Origin: UBA7398 sp964632545
GTDB taxonomy: Bacteria; Actinomycetota; Actinomycetes; Nanopelagicales; Nanopelagicaceae
DNA: 64,000 nt
Reading direction: 5' to 3'
NCBI GenBank assembly: GCA_964632545.1
Contig: CAZWBQ010000008.1
Span: forward strand, 1 to 64,000
In this document: piece after piece, positions 17,871-25,940 of the stretch
Position numbering within the stretch: position 1 is the stretch's first letter
How the letters are laid out: every line of letters starts with the position of its first letter
The notes under the pieces: model-generated
What the model saw: only the letters and a program-made list of their open reading frames with translations
Database searches by the model: none
What the model was told of the DNA's origin: nothing
Translations under genes and position numbers: made by a program

Positions 17871-18377
17871 ATGCCGGTAACAGTGAGTTTGCCTGGGCTA
17901 GAAGGCCTGGATCATGTCGGGATAACCATTCCTAATCTTGATGAAGCAGTTGCGTTTTACTCCGAATTACTTGGAGCAGCTGAAATATTTAGACTAGGGC
18001 CTTTTGATGCTAGAGAAATTCCTGGAGTTGAAGGAAAAGACTGGTCACTAGCTCATGTAAATGTTGTAGATGCTAAATTTACAATCGCAATGTTAGAAAC
18101 AAAAAATGGCAGTAGATTAGAACTTTTTCAATATGATCGACCAGATGATCGTCGTTTAACCCCACCTCGTAATTGTGATCTTGGTGGACACCACATCGCA
18201 TTTAAAGTTACCAATCTGGATGCTGTTTTAGCGATGAAAGAAAAGTTTAACCTTACTTTTATGGCTGGGCCAATTGCGATTACCGAAGGACCAGCAGCTG
18301 GTCAAAGAATTATTTATGTTTTAGATCCATGGGGCAATCAACTCGAATTGGTTGAATACCAATCGGTTAAGAAGTAA
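17871..18377 (+). CDS. VOC-superfamily (glyoxalase/dioxygenase-fold) metalloprotein
   Basis: A 168-residue vicinal-oxygen-chelate protein with two beta-alpha-beta-beta-beta repeats. Metal ligands are visible in order: His15 in DHVGI, Glu84 in LELFQY, His107/108 in GGHHIAF and Glu159 in LELVEY. This is the glyoxalase I / methylmalonyl-CoA epimerase type set. It leads an apparent operon with a ribose-type ABC importer. Because a mutase-like gene lies at 32028, epimerase activity was considered, but nothing specific supports it. An isomerase or small-molecule binding role for an island intermediate is possible. Confidence 0.75.
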   Translation: MPVTVSLPGLEGLDHVGITIPNLDEAVAFYSELLGAAEIFRLGPFDAREIPGVEGKDWSLAHVNVVDAKFTIAMLETKNGSRLELFQYDRPDDRRLTPPRNCDLGGHHIAFKVTNLDAVLAMKEKFNLTFMAGPIAITEGPAAGQRIIYVLDPWGNQLELVEYQSVKK

Positions 18378-18392
18378 TAGTCAAATTAGCAA

Positions 18393-19907
18393 ATGATGAT
18401 TAACACTCTGACTGCAAGAATTGAGATGCGTGGGATCAGCAAACAGTTCGATGCTGTCAAAGCACTATCAAACGTAGATTTAATGCTCTACCCTGGCGAA
18501 GTACATACAATTGCCGGTGAAAATGGTTCCGGAAAATCAACATTGCTAAAAATTTTAGCTGGTGTTATTCAGCCTAATGAGGGGTTAATAAGGATTGATG
18601 GAACCAGCCATGTTTTAACAAGCGTACGTGGCGCGATGGGTCTCGGTGTAACCATGGTTAGCCAAGAATTAAGTTTGGTTCCGAATTTGGGAATTGCCGA
18701 GAATGTTTTTCTAGGACATAACCAAACCCGTGATTTTATAGGAATTAATTGGAAAGATACTGAAAAGCGAGCAGCTGATCTCTTAAAACGTTTAAATCTA
18801 ACGGTAAATCCAAAACAACTAGTCTCAACGATTCCGCAGCATCAACAACAATTAGTTGAAATTGCTCGCGCACTTTCATTCGATACTAGAGTTCTACTAC
18901 TCGACGAACCTACATCATCTTTAGATCCTGCCGAAGTTAAATCACTATTCAATGTTATTCAACAACTTCGTGCTGACGGTGTTGCTGTAGTTTTAATTTC
19001 GCACCGAATGTCAGAGATGTTAGAAATAAGCGATCGATTTACTGTTCTAAGAGATGGAAAATTGATTGATACTGGAGTTAAAGGTGATGTTACCGAAGAG
19101 TGGTTAATTGATCGTATGGTTTTAAATAAACCTAAAAAAATGTCGAGCAGTACTTATTTAGCCTCAAATAAGAATGTCATCTTGGAAGTACGCGAACTAA
19201 GCGATCGGTTAGGTGCGTTTAGCAAAGTTTCATTTAATTTACATTCTGGTGAAATTGTTGGAGTTGCGGGACTAGCTGGTGCAGGTCGAACCGAACTGGT
19301 AGAAACCATTGTTGGTTCACGTTCTCGCCTTGCTGGTGAAGTACTAATAGATGGCGTTGTTGTTAAAGCTAATAGTAGAAGTTCAATTAAATCGGGCATT
19401 GTGCTAGTTCCAGATGATCGCCGCACTAAGTCCACCATCCATGAGATGTCTGTTAGGGAAAACTTACTACTTGCTCAGCATCAACTTCCTTTTTCATTTA
19501 GAAGTAAGTCTAAAGAAGCGAAGATTGTTAAATCTTGGTGCGAACGATTTAAAATCAAATTGTCTGATATTGATACTCCGATCAAGTCTCTTTCTGGCGG
19601 AAACCAACAAAAAGTAGTAATTGCCCGGTGCTTACAAACTAATCCGAAAGTGTTAATTTTAGATGAAGCAACTAGAGGGATAGATTTAGGCGCAAAAGCG
19701 GAGATTTATGAAATCTTGAGAGGACTTGCAAAAGAAGGATTAGGAATTCTTGCAGTTTCTTCAGAAATTAGTGAAATTTTTGAAATATCTGACAGAGTAC
19801 TTGTAATGCACGCGGGAAAGTTGGCTGCAGATATGGGACGCGAAGAAATGACGGAAGTAAATGTAGTTGCTGCCGCTACCGGTTCAATCAAAAAGGGGGA
19901 TCGATAA
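18393..19907 (+). CDS. Ribose-type (CUT2) ABC importer ATPase with two nucleotide-binding domains
   Basis: At 504 residues it is the RbsA/MglA type. The first domain has Walker A GENGSGKST (42-50), Walker B LLLDEPTSSLD and a relaxed signature (IPQHQQQLVEIARAL). The second has a degenerate Walker A (GLAGAGRTELVE), a canonical signature LSGGNQQKVVIARCL and LILDEATRGIDLG. Permease and binding-protein genes follow with 2-base spacing and a 4-base overlap, so the importer is complete. Sugars are the usual cargo of this class, but the position inside an aromatic CoA island makes another substrate plausible. The ATG at 18393 is doubled at 18396; either may be used. Confidence 0.9.
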   Translation: MMINTLTARIEMRGISKQFDAVKALSNVDLMLYPGEVHTIAGENGSGKSTLLKILAGVIQPNEGLIRIDGTSHVLTSVRGAMGLGVTMVSQELSLVPNLGIAENVFLGHNQTRDFIGINWKDTEKRAADLLKRLNLTVNPKQLVSTIPQHQQQLVEIARALSFDTRVLLLDEPTSSLDPAEVKSLFNVIQQLRADGVAVVLISHRMSEMLEISDRFTVLRDGKLIDTGVKGDVTEEWLIDRMVLNKPKKMSSSTYLASNKNVILEVRELSDRLGAFSKVSFNLHSGEIVGVAGLAGAGRTELVETIVGSRSRLAGEVLIDGVVVKANSRSSIKSGIVLVPDDRRTKSTIHEMSVRENLLLAQHQLPFSFRSKSKEAKIVKSWCERFKIKLSDIDTPIKSLSGGNQQKVVIARCLQTNPKVLILDEATRGIDLGAKAEIYEILRGLAKEGLGILAVSSEISEIFEISDRVLVMHAGKLAADMGREEMTEVNVVAAATGSIKKGDR

Positions 19908-19909
19908 CT

Positions 19910-20890
19910 ATGTCAATCAAACTTCCACGGTGGAGTTCATTACCAGCTTGGTCTGGCGTGCTACTTCTTGAAGTTTTACTAATAGTTTTTATGGCAATCT
20001 CTCAACCAGAGTTCGTCTCGACCGGAAACTTGAGCAACATAGTGAGATCAGCAGCGATTCCAATTGTTTTGGGGATTGGAATGACTTATACAATTCTCAC
20101 CGCGGGAATCGATTTAAGCGTAGGTAGCGTTTTAGCATTTAGTGGAATTTTGCTTTCTGGAATGATAGATCACATGCCGCGTTATGCCGCAGTTGTTGTA
20201 ACAATTGCCTTAGTAACTTTGATAGTTGGCGGCATAAATGGCACTTTGATTGGAAGGTTTGGGCTTAATAGTTTTGTCGTAACTTTGGGTTCTCTTGGAA
20301 TATTTCGAGGAATTTCTTATCTGGTTACAAATGGCACGACCCAAAATATTGATGCTGGTCCGCTCATTCGCGCCCTAGGAGATGGCAATGTAGGCCCAGT
20401 TCCTGGACCGTTATTAGTTGTAATCGTGCTCGCAACAATTTCAATATTTGTCTTGCGTTCTACTTTCTTTGGTCGCGATGTTTATGCAGTTGGGGGAAAT
20501 GAATTCGCTGCACAACTTGCTGGAATTTATACTGGCAGAGTTAAGATGAATGTTTATGTTATTTCTGCAGCTTGCGCAGGTTTAGCTGGCGTAATGCAAG
20601 TTGGTCGCCTCGATTCAGCTGCACCAACTGCTGGCGCAGGGTTAGAACTCGCAGTCGTTGCAGGCGTTTTATTAGGTGGCACTCGCCTTAGCGGAGGCGT
20701 AGGAAGTATCACGGGCACTGTAATTGGTGTGCTCTTCCTACAAACCGTATCGAATTCCCTGACTATCCAGGGAGTCTCCTCATACTGGCAACAAATTGTT
20801 ACCGGTGTATTACTTGGAGCCGCGGTTTTATTTGACCGCATACGTCTTGAGTTATCAAGTCGTGCACCATCGAGAAAGGACAAGGAATGA
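19910..20890 (+). CDS. Ribose-type ABC importer permease
   Basis: A 326-residue RbsC-like membrane protein with about eight to ten hydrophobic segments. Family segments are visible: GMTYTILTAGIDLSVGSVLA, GLNSFVVTLGSLGIFRG, and AVAGVLLGGTRLSGGVGS near the C-terminus. It starts 2 bases after the ATPase stop and overlaps the binding-protein ATG by 4 bases. It would form a homodimeric channel with the ATPase at 18393 and receive substrate from the lipoprotein at 20887. Confidence 0.92.
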   Translation: MSIKLPRWSSLPAWSGVLLLEVLLIVFMAISQPEFVSTGNLSNIVRSAAIPIVLGIGMTYTILTAGIDLSVGSVLAFSGILLSGMIDHMPRYAAVVVTIALVTLIVGGINGTLIGRFGLNSFVVTLGSLGIFRGISYLVTNGTTQNIDAGPLIRALGDGNVGPVPGPLLVVIVLATISIFVLRSTFFGRDVYAVGGNEFAAQLAGIYTGRVKMNVYVISAACAGLAGVMQVGRLDSAAPTAGAGLELAVVAGVLLGGTRLSGGVGSITGTVIGVLFLQTVSNSLTIQGVSSYWQQIVTGVLLGAAVLFDRIRLELSSRAPSRKDKE

Positions 20891-21921
20891 AAGCAAGTAA
20901 TAGAGCGACAAAACTTTCACGACGTAGAGTCGTTGGAGTTGCCGCATTAGCTGCAGTTTCGCTTTTATTAGCAGGCTGCTCTTCATCAAAATCTGACTCC
21001 GCCGCTGAAGTAAAAGGCGTAGTTGGTTTTAGTTATCCAATCGAAGCTAACACATATCTAAAAGCTATTGGTCTTGCTGCCCAAGCAGAACTTAAATTAG
21101 CTGGATACGATTTCTATCCACTCGACGCTCAACTCGATGGAAATAAGCAAATCTCAGATGTTGAAGCTATGATTACTAAAGGTGTAGTAGCAATGATTAT
21201 CTACCCACTTGATTCAAATGGTTTAAAGCCTGCTTTAGATAAAGCTGCTGCCGCCGGTATCAAAGTAATCACTATGAACTACAGCGTTGATGACTCAACA
21301 ATGGCACCACCATCACCATCGCTAGGACAAGTACAAGATGCATTCCCACAACGCGCGCTTGCAAAAGAACGTGTTGCTTGGTTAGCTAAAGTACTTCCTT
21401 CAGGTGGAAACGTGCTTTATGTTGGACTGGGCTTCCCAGTAGCTGCGCTAGAAGCTCATGCTGCAATGTTTAAAGAAGAAATTGGTTCCGTTAAAAACCT
21501 TAAGTATGTCGGTCGCGTAGATAACAAGACTGATGATTCCGAAGGCGGCCGTCAGGCTGTAGATCAGGCGCTTGTTAAGTACAAGAACCTTTCTGCAATC
21601 GTGGCTTACAACGATCCAACTGCACTTGGCGCTTATGCCGCAGTTCGTGCAGCTGGCTTAACTGACAAGATCAAAGTTATTGGTCTACAAATGCAACCAG
21701 AAGCTGTAACTTCACTACAAAATGGTGAAATTTCTGGTTCATGGGATTACAACCCAGTTGAGTCTGGACAATCTCTTGCCAAGCTTACGATTTCTGCTCT
21801 TAGCGGAGAACCAGAAGCAAACTACAAGAAGACCATCCAAACTCCTGCAACTTTCTACGATCAAGCATCTGTTGCTGGCTTCGTCTCTTGGGACGATCGA
21901 CTAGCAAAGATTGGCAAGTAG
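20887..21921 (+). CDS. Periplasmic-binding-protein-like lipoprotein of the ribose-type importer
   Basis: A 344-residue substrate-binding lipoprotein of the Peripla_BP_4 type. The N-terminus has basic residues, a hydrophobic stretch and the lipobox LLAGC with the lipidated cysteine at 31. VKGVVGFSYPIEANTYLKAI and KGVVAMIIYPLDSNGLKPAL match the two-lobe sugar-binding fold; IVAYNDPTALGAYAAVRAAG is the usual hinge region. The substrate cannot be read. It closes the operon: a strong terminator follows at 21946. Confidence 0.9.
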   Translation: MKASNRATKLSRRRVVGVAALAAVSLLLAGCSSSKSDSAAEVKGVVGFSYPIEANTYLKAIGLAAQAELKLAGYDFYPLDAQLDGNKQISDVEAMITKGVVAMIIYPLDSNGLKPALDKAAAAGIKVITMNYSVDDSTMAPPSPSLGQVQDAFPQRALAKERVAWLAKVLPSGGNVLYVGLGFPVAALEAHAAMFKEEIGSVKNLKYVGRVDNKTDDSEGGRQAVDQALVKYKNLSAIVAYNDPTALGAYAAVRAAGLTDKIKVIGLQMQPEAVTSLQNGEISGSWDYNPVESGQSLAKLTISALSGEPEANYKKTIQTPATFYDQASVAGFVSWDDRLAKIGK

Positions 21922-21945
21922 TTAGTAGCAAGAATCACTTAATTG

Positions 21946-21978
21946 AAAATGGGCTCGAGGTGACTCGGGCCCATTTTT
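21946..21978 (+). terminator. Rho-independent terminator after the ABC importer
   Basis: A long hairpin (AAAATGGGC-TCGAG paired with CTCGG-GCCCATTTT around a GTGA loop) followed by T5. It separates the importer operon from the kynureninase-like gene. Confidence 0.88.
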
Positions 21979-22022
21979 AGTGGAGAGTTAGCAAAGGGCA
22001 AATGCTTGGTAAGGGGAGAGAA

Positions 22023-23171
22023 ATGGCAATAGATACCGCTGCAAAATATCGTGATCGGTTTCCAGTTTTTGGATCCGTCGCATATTTAAATAGTTGCTCC
22101 CAAGGTGCGCTCTCCCATGAAGTGCGTGCCGCCTTTAGCCAATATTTAGATGGCATGGATGAACGCGGATCACTTTGGGAAGAGTGGGTCGGTCGCCAAG
22201 AAGATGTTCGCGAATTAATTGCGAAAGTTTTTAGCACAACTTCTGATCAAGTAGCAATTACAACATCAGCTTCAGCCGGTGCATCTTCACTAATGAGTGC
22301 AATTGATTTTACAAAGGGCAAGAACAAGATTGTTACAACTGGTTTGGAATTTCCTACTATCGGCCAAATATCACATGCCCAGGAACTTCGTGGTGCAGAA
22401 ATTTTTCACGTTCCTGCCGAAGCTGATAATCGGTTAGATATCGCAAAAGTTGCAGCAGCAATCGATGATAAAACAGTTTTAGTAGCAGTGACTCATGTTT
22501 GCTATCGCAATGGTTCGATGACTGATATTAAAGCGATTGTTGACTTGGCACATTCACGCGGAGTTCCAGTACTGGTTGATGCATATCAATCTGCTGGCGC
22601 AATTCCAATTAACTTTGAAGAACTTGGCGCAGATTTCTTAGTCGGCGGCGTGTTGAAATATATGTTGAGCTGCCCTGGCGTTGGATTTATGTTGGTGAAT
22701 AAGAATAATGTTATGAAAGCAATCCCAACTATGACCGGTTGGTTTGCAGCGCGCGATATTTTCGCTATGGATATTATGAAATATGATCCTGCAATCGATG
22801 CTCGCCGATTTGAATCTGGCACGCCGCCAATCCCAAGTCTTTATGCCGCGAAAGCTGGAATTGGCTTACTCCTAGAAGTTGGCCTTGATAATGCTTGGGC
22901 ACATACAAAAATGTTGCATGAACAAATGCGCGAGGGCATTGTCGCCCTGGGTGGAAAGTGCGCAACCCCTGCGGGAGCTGGATTTCATGCGGCGATGCTC
23001 GCTGTAAAAGTTACCGATGAACATGCAATGGTGGCGGCGGTGGCACAGGATAAAGTTGTAATTTCATCACGTGATAGCAATATCCGAATTAGCCCACACT
23101 TTTATAACAACCATGAAGATATTGAGCGGTTACTTGCTTCGATTGCAAAAAATAAACACTTACTAGCTTAA
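22023..23171 (+). CDS. Kynureninase-like class V aminotransferase-fold PLP enzyme
   Basis: Fold type I, class V. The start at 22023 (382 residues) is chosen because GGGGAG lies 5 bases upstream; an ATG at 22002 has no such site. PLP contacts are visible: TTSASAGASSL for the phosphate loop, LVDAYQSAGAIPINF with the cofactor aspartate (Asp186), and the Schiff-base lysine Lys212 in VGGVLKYMLSCPG. The D-x-x-x-S-x-G-x-x-P pattern and the K-Y-x-x-x-x-PG motif fit kynureninase and cysteine-lyase relatives. Kynureninase splits kynurenine into anthranilate and alanine. Context (dioxygenase relative at 24408, formamidase candidate at 9781, anthraniloyl-CoA enzyme at 14447) supports this, but a general class V lyase is not excluded. 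Confidence 0.62.
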   Translation: MAIDTAAKYRDRFPVFGSVAYLNSCSQGALSHEVRAAFSQYLDGMDERGSLWEEWVGRQEDVRELIAKVFSTTSDQVAITTSASAGASSLMSAIDFTKGKNKIVTTGLEFPTIGQISHAQELRGAEIFHVPAEADNRLDIAKVAAAIDDKTVLVAVTHVCYRNGSMTDIKAIVDLAHSRGVPVLVDAYQSAGAIPINFEELGADFLVGGVLKYMLSCPGVGFMLVNKNNVMKAIPTMTGWFAARDIFAMDIMKYDPAIDARRFESGTPPIPSLYAAKAGIGLLLEVGLDNAWAHTKMLHEQMREGIVALGGKCATPAGAGFHAAMLAVKVTDEHAMVAAVAQDKVVISSRDSNIRISPHFYNNHEDIERLLASIAKNKHLLA

Positions 23172-23174
23172 AAC

Positions 23175-23606
23175 TTAAATTAACGCAGCATCCAAAGTAA
23201 TGGTTGCGCTGGCATAAAGTTTAGAGACTGGGCAAGTTTTTTTAGCTTTCTCGGCATAAGTTTTAAAATCTGCATCGCTCATCCCTGGAACCGTGCCGCG
23301 GCAGATTAAATGTATTTCAGTTATCCAAAAACCATCGGCTTTGCCTTCTAAAGTTGCAGTCGCTTCAGTTTTAATAGTTACAGAGTTTCCATCAATACCA
23401 GCATCTTCTAAGTCGCTTGTTAGCGCCATCGAAAAACAGCCAGCATGTGCAGCTGCAATAAGCTGTTCTGGATTTGTGCCCTTTTCTTCTTCAACTCTGG
23501 CAGTTAAATTATATGGAACTTCTGGTCCACTCAATCCAAACTTCATCGTGCCTTTACCAGATGGAACTGGCCCGGACCAGATAGCGCTGCCTCTATGTTT
23601 ACTCAT
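23175..23606 (-). CDS. OsmC/Ohr-family peroxide-handling protein
   Basis: The start is placed at 23606 (143 residues, MSKHRGSAIWSG), matching the usual OsmC beginning; an ATG at 23642 is in frame but would overlap the divergent cupin start. The two redox cysteines are present: Cys57 in AAHAGCFSM and Cys125 in KKTCPVSKL, with PEQLIAAAHA as family segment. It reduces organic hydroperoxides with thiol help. TATGAT stands 6 bases before the chosen ATG, so the mRNA is probably leaderless. It ends 3 bases from the convergent kynureninase-like stop. Confidence 0.9.
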   Translation of the reverse strand: MSKHRGSAIWSGPVPSGKGTMKFGLSGPEVPYNLTARVEEEKGTNPEQLIAAAHAGCFSMALTSDLEDAGIDGNSVTIKTEATATLEGKADGFWITEIHLICRGTVPGMSDADFKTYAEKAKKTCPVSKLYASATITLDAALI

Positions 23607-23640
23607 AGACCAATCATACTCTCTGATATAGATTGCTGCC
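23607..23640. promoter_or_regulatory. Divergent leaderless-type promoters for osmC-like and bicupin genes
   Basis: Minus strand: TATGAT (23618-23613), 6 bases, ATG at 23606. Plus strand: TAGATT (23629-23634), 6 bases, ATG at 23641. The two -10 boxes are only 10 bases apart, so polymerases on the two sides would compete. Confidence 0.55.
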
Positions 23641-24411
23641 ATGTCGGCCGGAATAGTTAGAGATATAAATCGCGTAAAAGCTAATGTTATTTCGCCAGCA
23701 ATATCATCATTTGAAATAGTTCCCGGTGGTCCTTATGCCGAGCCGCTAAGTTGCCAGCAATATGAATTCTCATTAGCTGCTTCACATCAATTAAGGAGCG
23801 CGCTCTGCGATAGTTATATTTATGTATTAGACGGCGAAGGCGAAGTTGAAATTAATGGAAGTAGAAGCGATATTTCGGAAGGCTCAGCAATACTTACTTA
23901 TGCTGGTGAAATTTCAACAATTTCGAGCAGATCAAAAATTTCATTTTTAGTTATTGAAGTCCCTTCTCCAATTACGCCATGGGGAAACGCACTTGCAAAG
24001 CCAGTTGAGATGGCAAAACGTGTAGTTGTTACAAAATTAGGCGCAACAAGTAAAGAAGCTGCCTCTAGCGATCGGGAATACGAAACACTTTTTACTGAAA
24101 AAAATGGCAGCCGTGGCGCAACAATGTTTGTCGGATTTATTCCATCCTCTGGCGCTCCAGATCACTATCACTTGTATGACGAAATTTGCGTAATTGTTCG
24201 CGGCGCTGGTGGTTTGGTAACTTCAGAGCAACCACTTCAAGAGTTGAAAAAGGGTTCGGCATTTCATGTCGCACCTCGCTTTCTTCATGCAATTCATAAT
24301 CCAAATCCAGAAGACCTTTGGATATTGGGTGTATTTAGACCGGAAGGTTCACCCGCAGCAGCGTTTTACCCAGATGGACGCCCTGCCCCAGTAGATATGA
24401 TGGATAAATGA
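23641..24411 (+). CDS. Two-domain cupin (bicupin) of unknown substrate
   Basis: A 256-residue protein with two cupin barrels. The first (residues 30-110) has YIYVLDGEGEVEINGSRS but no evident histidine ligand set. The second (150-245) keeps metal ligands: His-x-His in APDHYHLYDEICVIV with the following Glu, and a later histidine in APRFLHAIHNP. Its stop overlaps the ATG of the tryptophan-dioxygenase-like gene by 4 bases, so the two are translationally coupled. That suggests a dioxygenase, isomerase or hydrolase step next to indole-ring opening, but I do not recognise a characterised bicupin here. TAGATT 6 bases upstream of the ATG indicates a leaderless start. Confidence 0.75.
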   Translation: MSAGIVRDINRVKANVISPAISSFEIVPGGPYAEPLSCQQYEFSLAASHQLRSALCDSYIYVLDGEGEVEINGSRSDISEGSAILTYAGEISTISSRSKISFLVIEVPSPITPWGNALAKPVEMAKRVVVTKLGATSKEAASSDREYETLFTEKNGSRGATMFVGFIPSSGAPDHYHLYDEICVIVRGAGGLVTSEQPLQELKKGSAFHVAPRFLHAIHNPNPEDLWILGVFRPEGSPAAAFYPDGRPAPVDMMDK

Positions 24412-25127
24412 GCGACGCAAAAAAACCAGTACTCGGTGGAACTGCAAAGAGCGATTACGAAAATTATGTTCGAACCGATGAACTTTTAAGTTTACAGAAG
24501 AGCCCAAGTGAATGGGAACACCGAGACGAGTTACTTTTTGCTGTAGTGCATCAATCATCAGAGCTCTGGTTAAAGCTAGCGATAAGTGAACTTACCGAGG
24601 CGACCGACTATTTGAAAAAGAACGATATCCGTGGCGCACTTCGCCTATTTGATCGAATCGCTATCTGTATGCGCCAATGTCATGAAGCCCTTGATATGTT
24701 AGAAAAAATGTCGCCGTGGGATTACCAACAAGTGCGTCGCGCACTTGGCCATGGATCTGGTTTTGATTCACCAGGATTTAATGGTCTCCGTAAAGGTGTT
24801 CCCGGACTTGGTAAAGAGTTTCATCGCCTGCTTGGTGAAGCCAATATTGATCTGTTAACTCTCTATTTAAACGATCGCAAATATGAAGATCTTTATTTGT
24901 TAGCGGAAGCCCTCACTGAATTAGATGAACGGATCTATCTTTGGCGCCACCGTCACTACAAAGTTGTGGAGCGAAGCATTGGTGCAAAAGTGTCAGGTAC
25001 CCAAGGAACTCCAGTTGAAATCCTTAGCAAGTTGAATTCCTTTACATTCTTTCCAGAACTTTGGGATATCCGAACCACAATCACTAATCACGCATTAGAA
25101 CAAGAAGCGAAAAAGTCCGCTTACTAA
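24408..25127 (+). CDS. kynA: Tryptophan 2,3-dioxygenase family haem enzyme
   Basis: A 239-residue, all-helical TDO-family protein; classical bacterial TDO is about 280. Conserved features: YENYVRTDELLSLQ at the start, ELLFAVVHQSSELWLKL with the active-site histidine (His48), ALGHGSGFDSPGF, and LWRHRHYKVVERSIG with the likely haem ligand His183. TDO inserts dioxygen into the indole ring of tryptophan to give N-formylkynurenine. The substrate loop that normally reads GTGGSSG is here GTQGTPVEIL, so a modified tryptophan or another indole may be the true substrate. It is coupled to the bicupin gene by a 4-base overlap and ends 6 bases before the convergent BadI/MenB-like stop. Confidence 0.82.
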   Translation: MSDAKKPVLGGTAKSDYENYVRTDELLSLQKSPSEWEHRDELLFAVVHQSSELWLKLAISELTEATDYLKKNDIRGALRLFDRIAICMRQCHEALDMLEKMSPWDYQQVRRALGHGSGFDSPGFNGLRKGVPGLGKEFHRLLGEANIDLLTLYLNDRKYEDLYLLAEALTELDERIYLWRHRHYKVVERSIGAKVSGTQGTPVEILSKLNSFTFFPELWDIRTTITNHALEQEAKKSAY

Positions 25128-25133
25128 TTTGTT

Positions 25134-25931
25134 TTAGCGGAACGGATTGAAATCTGGTGAACGCTTTTCGGTGAAAGCTTTGCCGCCTTCTTTTGATTCT
25201 TCAGTGTCGGTATATAAATCAAGGACATCAAAAGCTAGCGATTGAATACCGCCGATATGGTCCGAATCTGCATTAAAAGAGTGCTTCAAAGTTTTAAGCG
25301 CAGTAGGTGAGAGCGATGCAACTTTCTTTGCCCACTCACGTGCGCTTGAAATTAATTGGTTTGGTGCAACAACTTTATTAACTAAACCCCAACGCTCAGC
25401 TGTAGCGGCATCATATTGTTCACATAGGAACCAAATTTCACGCGCACGTTTTTCGCCAACAACGCGTGCTAAGTAGGCAGTGCCAAACCCGGCATCAAAA
25501 GATCCAACGCGTGGACCTACTTGGCCAAACTTTGCAGTTTCAGATGCAATTGATAAATCACAGAGCACGTGTAGCACATGACCGCCACCAATTGCGAAAC
25601 CATTTACTGCTGCAATAACTGGTTTAGGTATTGCGCGAATTAATTTATGAAGCGATTCAATTTCAAACATTCCAGTTTCGGTTTCACCGTAGCCACCGGT
25701 AGTTGCGCGCTCTTTTTGATCGCCGCCAGTGCAGAAAGCTTTTTCGCCAGCGCCGGTAAGAATTATTGCGCCAACTTTTTTATCGACCCAAGCATGTTTG
25801 AACGCAGCAAGTAGTTCATCAACAGTTCGACCACGGAGTGCGTTGTAGCGATCCGGACGGTCAATAGTGATGGTTGCGATTAATTCTGATACTTCGTAAT
25901 TAATATCAGTGAACTCGTTCGGCTTAATCAT
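25134..25931 (-). CDS. BadI/MenB-type crotonase: candidate ring-cleaving 2-oxocycloalkane-carbonyl-CoA hydrolase
   Basis: A 265-residue crotonase of the MenB branch. Oxyanion segments are KAFCTGGDQ (66-72) and GFAIGGGHVLHVLCDLSIAS (111-130); GPRVGSFDAGFG (139-150) carries Asp146, and TAYLARVVGEKRAREIWFLC follows. From memory these segments resemble both DHNA-CoA synthase (MenB) and BadI, the 2-ketocyclohexanecarboxyl-CoA hydrolase of anaerobic benzoate degradation; GAIILTGAG before the GGDQ motif and the TDTEESKEG tail look closer to BadI. No menaquinone genes are nearby, whereas an aminobenzoyl-CoA enzyme and a thiolase are. Hydrolytic ring opening of a 2-oxo alicyclic CoA ester is therefore the favoured role. 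It lies 9 bases downstream of the thiolase gene. Confidence 0.68.
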   Translation of the reverse strand: MIKPNEFTDINYEVSELIATITIDRPDRYNALRGRTVDELLAAFKHAWVDKKVGAIILTGAGEKAFCTGGDQKERATTGGYGETETGMFEIESLHKLIRAIPKPVIAAVNGFAIGGGHVLHVLCDLSIASETAKFGQVGPRVGSFDAGFGTAYLARVVGEKRAREIWFLCEQYDAATAERWGLVNKVVAPNQLISSAREWAKKVASLSPTALKTLKHSFNADSDHIGGIQSLAFDVLDLYTDTEESKEGGKAFTEKRSPDFNPFR

Positions 25932-25940
25932 GGCGATACT

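Noticed and set aside
17871..18377. Methylmalonyl-CoA epimerase assignment for the VOC protein
   Set aside because: The fold and metal ligands fit, but the mutase-like gene is 14 kb away and no epimerase-specific motif was seen.
25134..25931. Simple MenB (menaquinone) assignment for the crotonase
   Set aside because: Family likeness is real, but no other men gene is in the window and the neighbours are CoA-dependent ring-degradation genes; kept only as the alternative.
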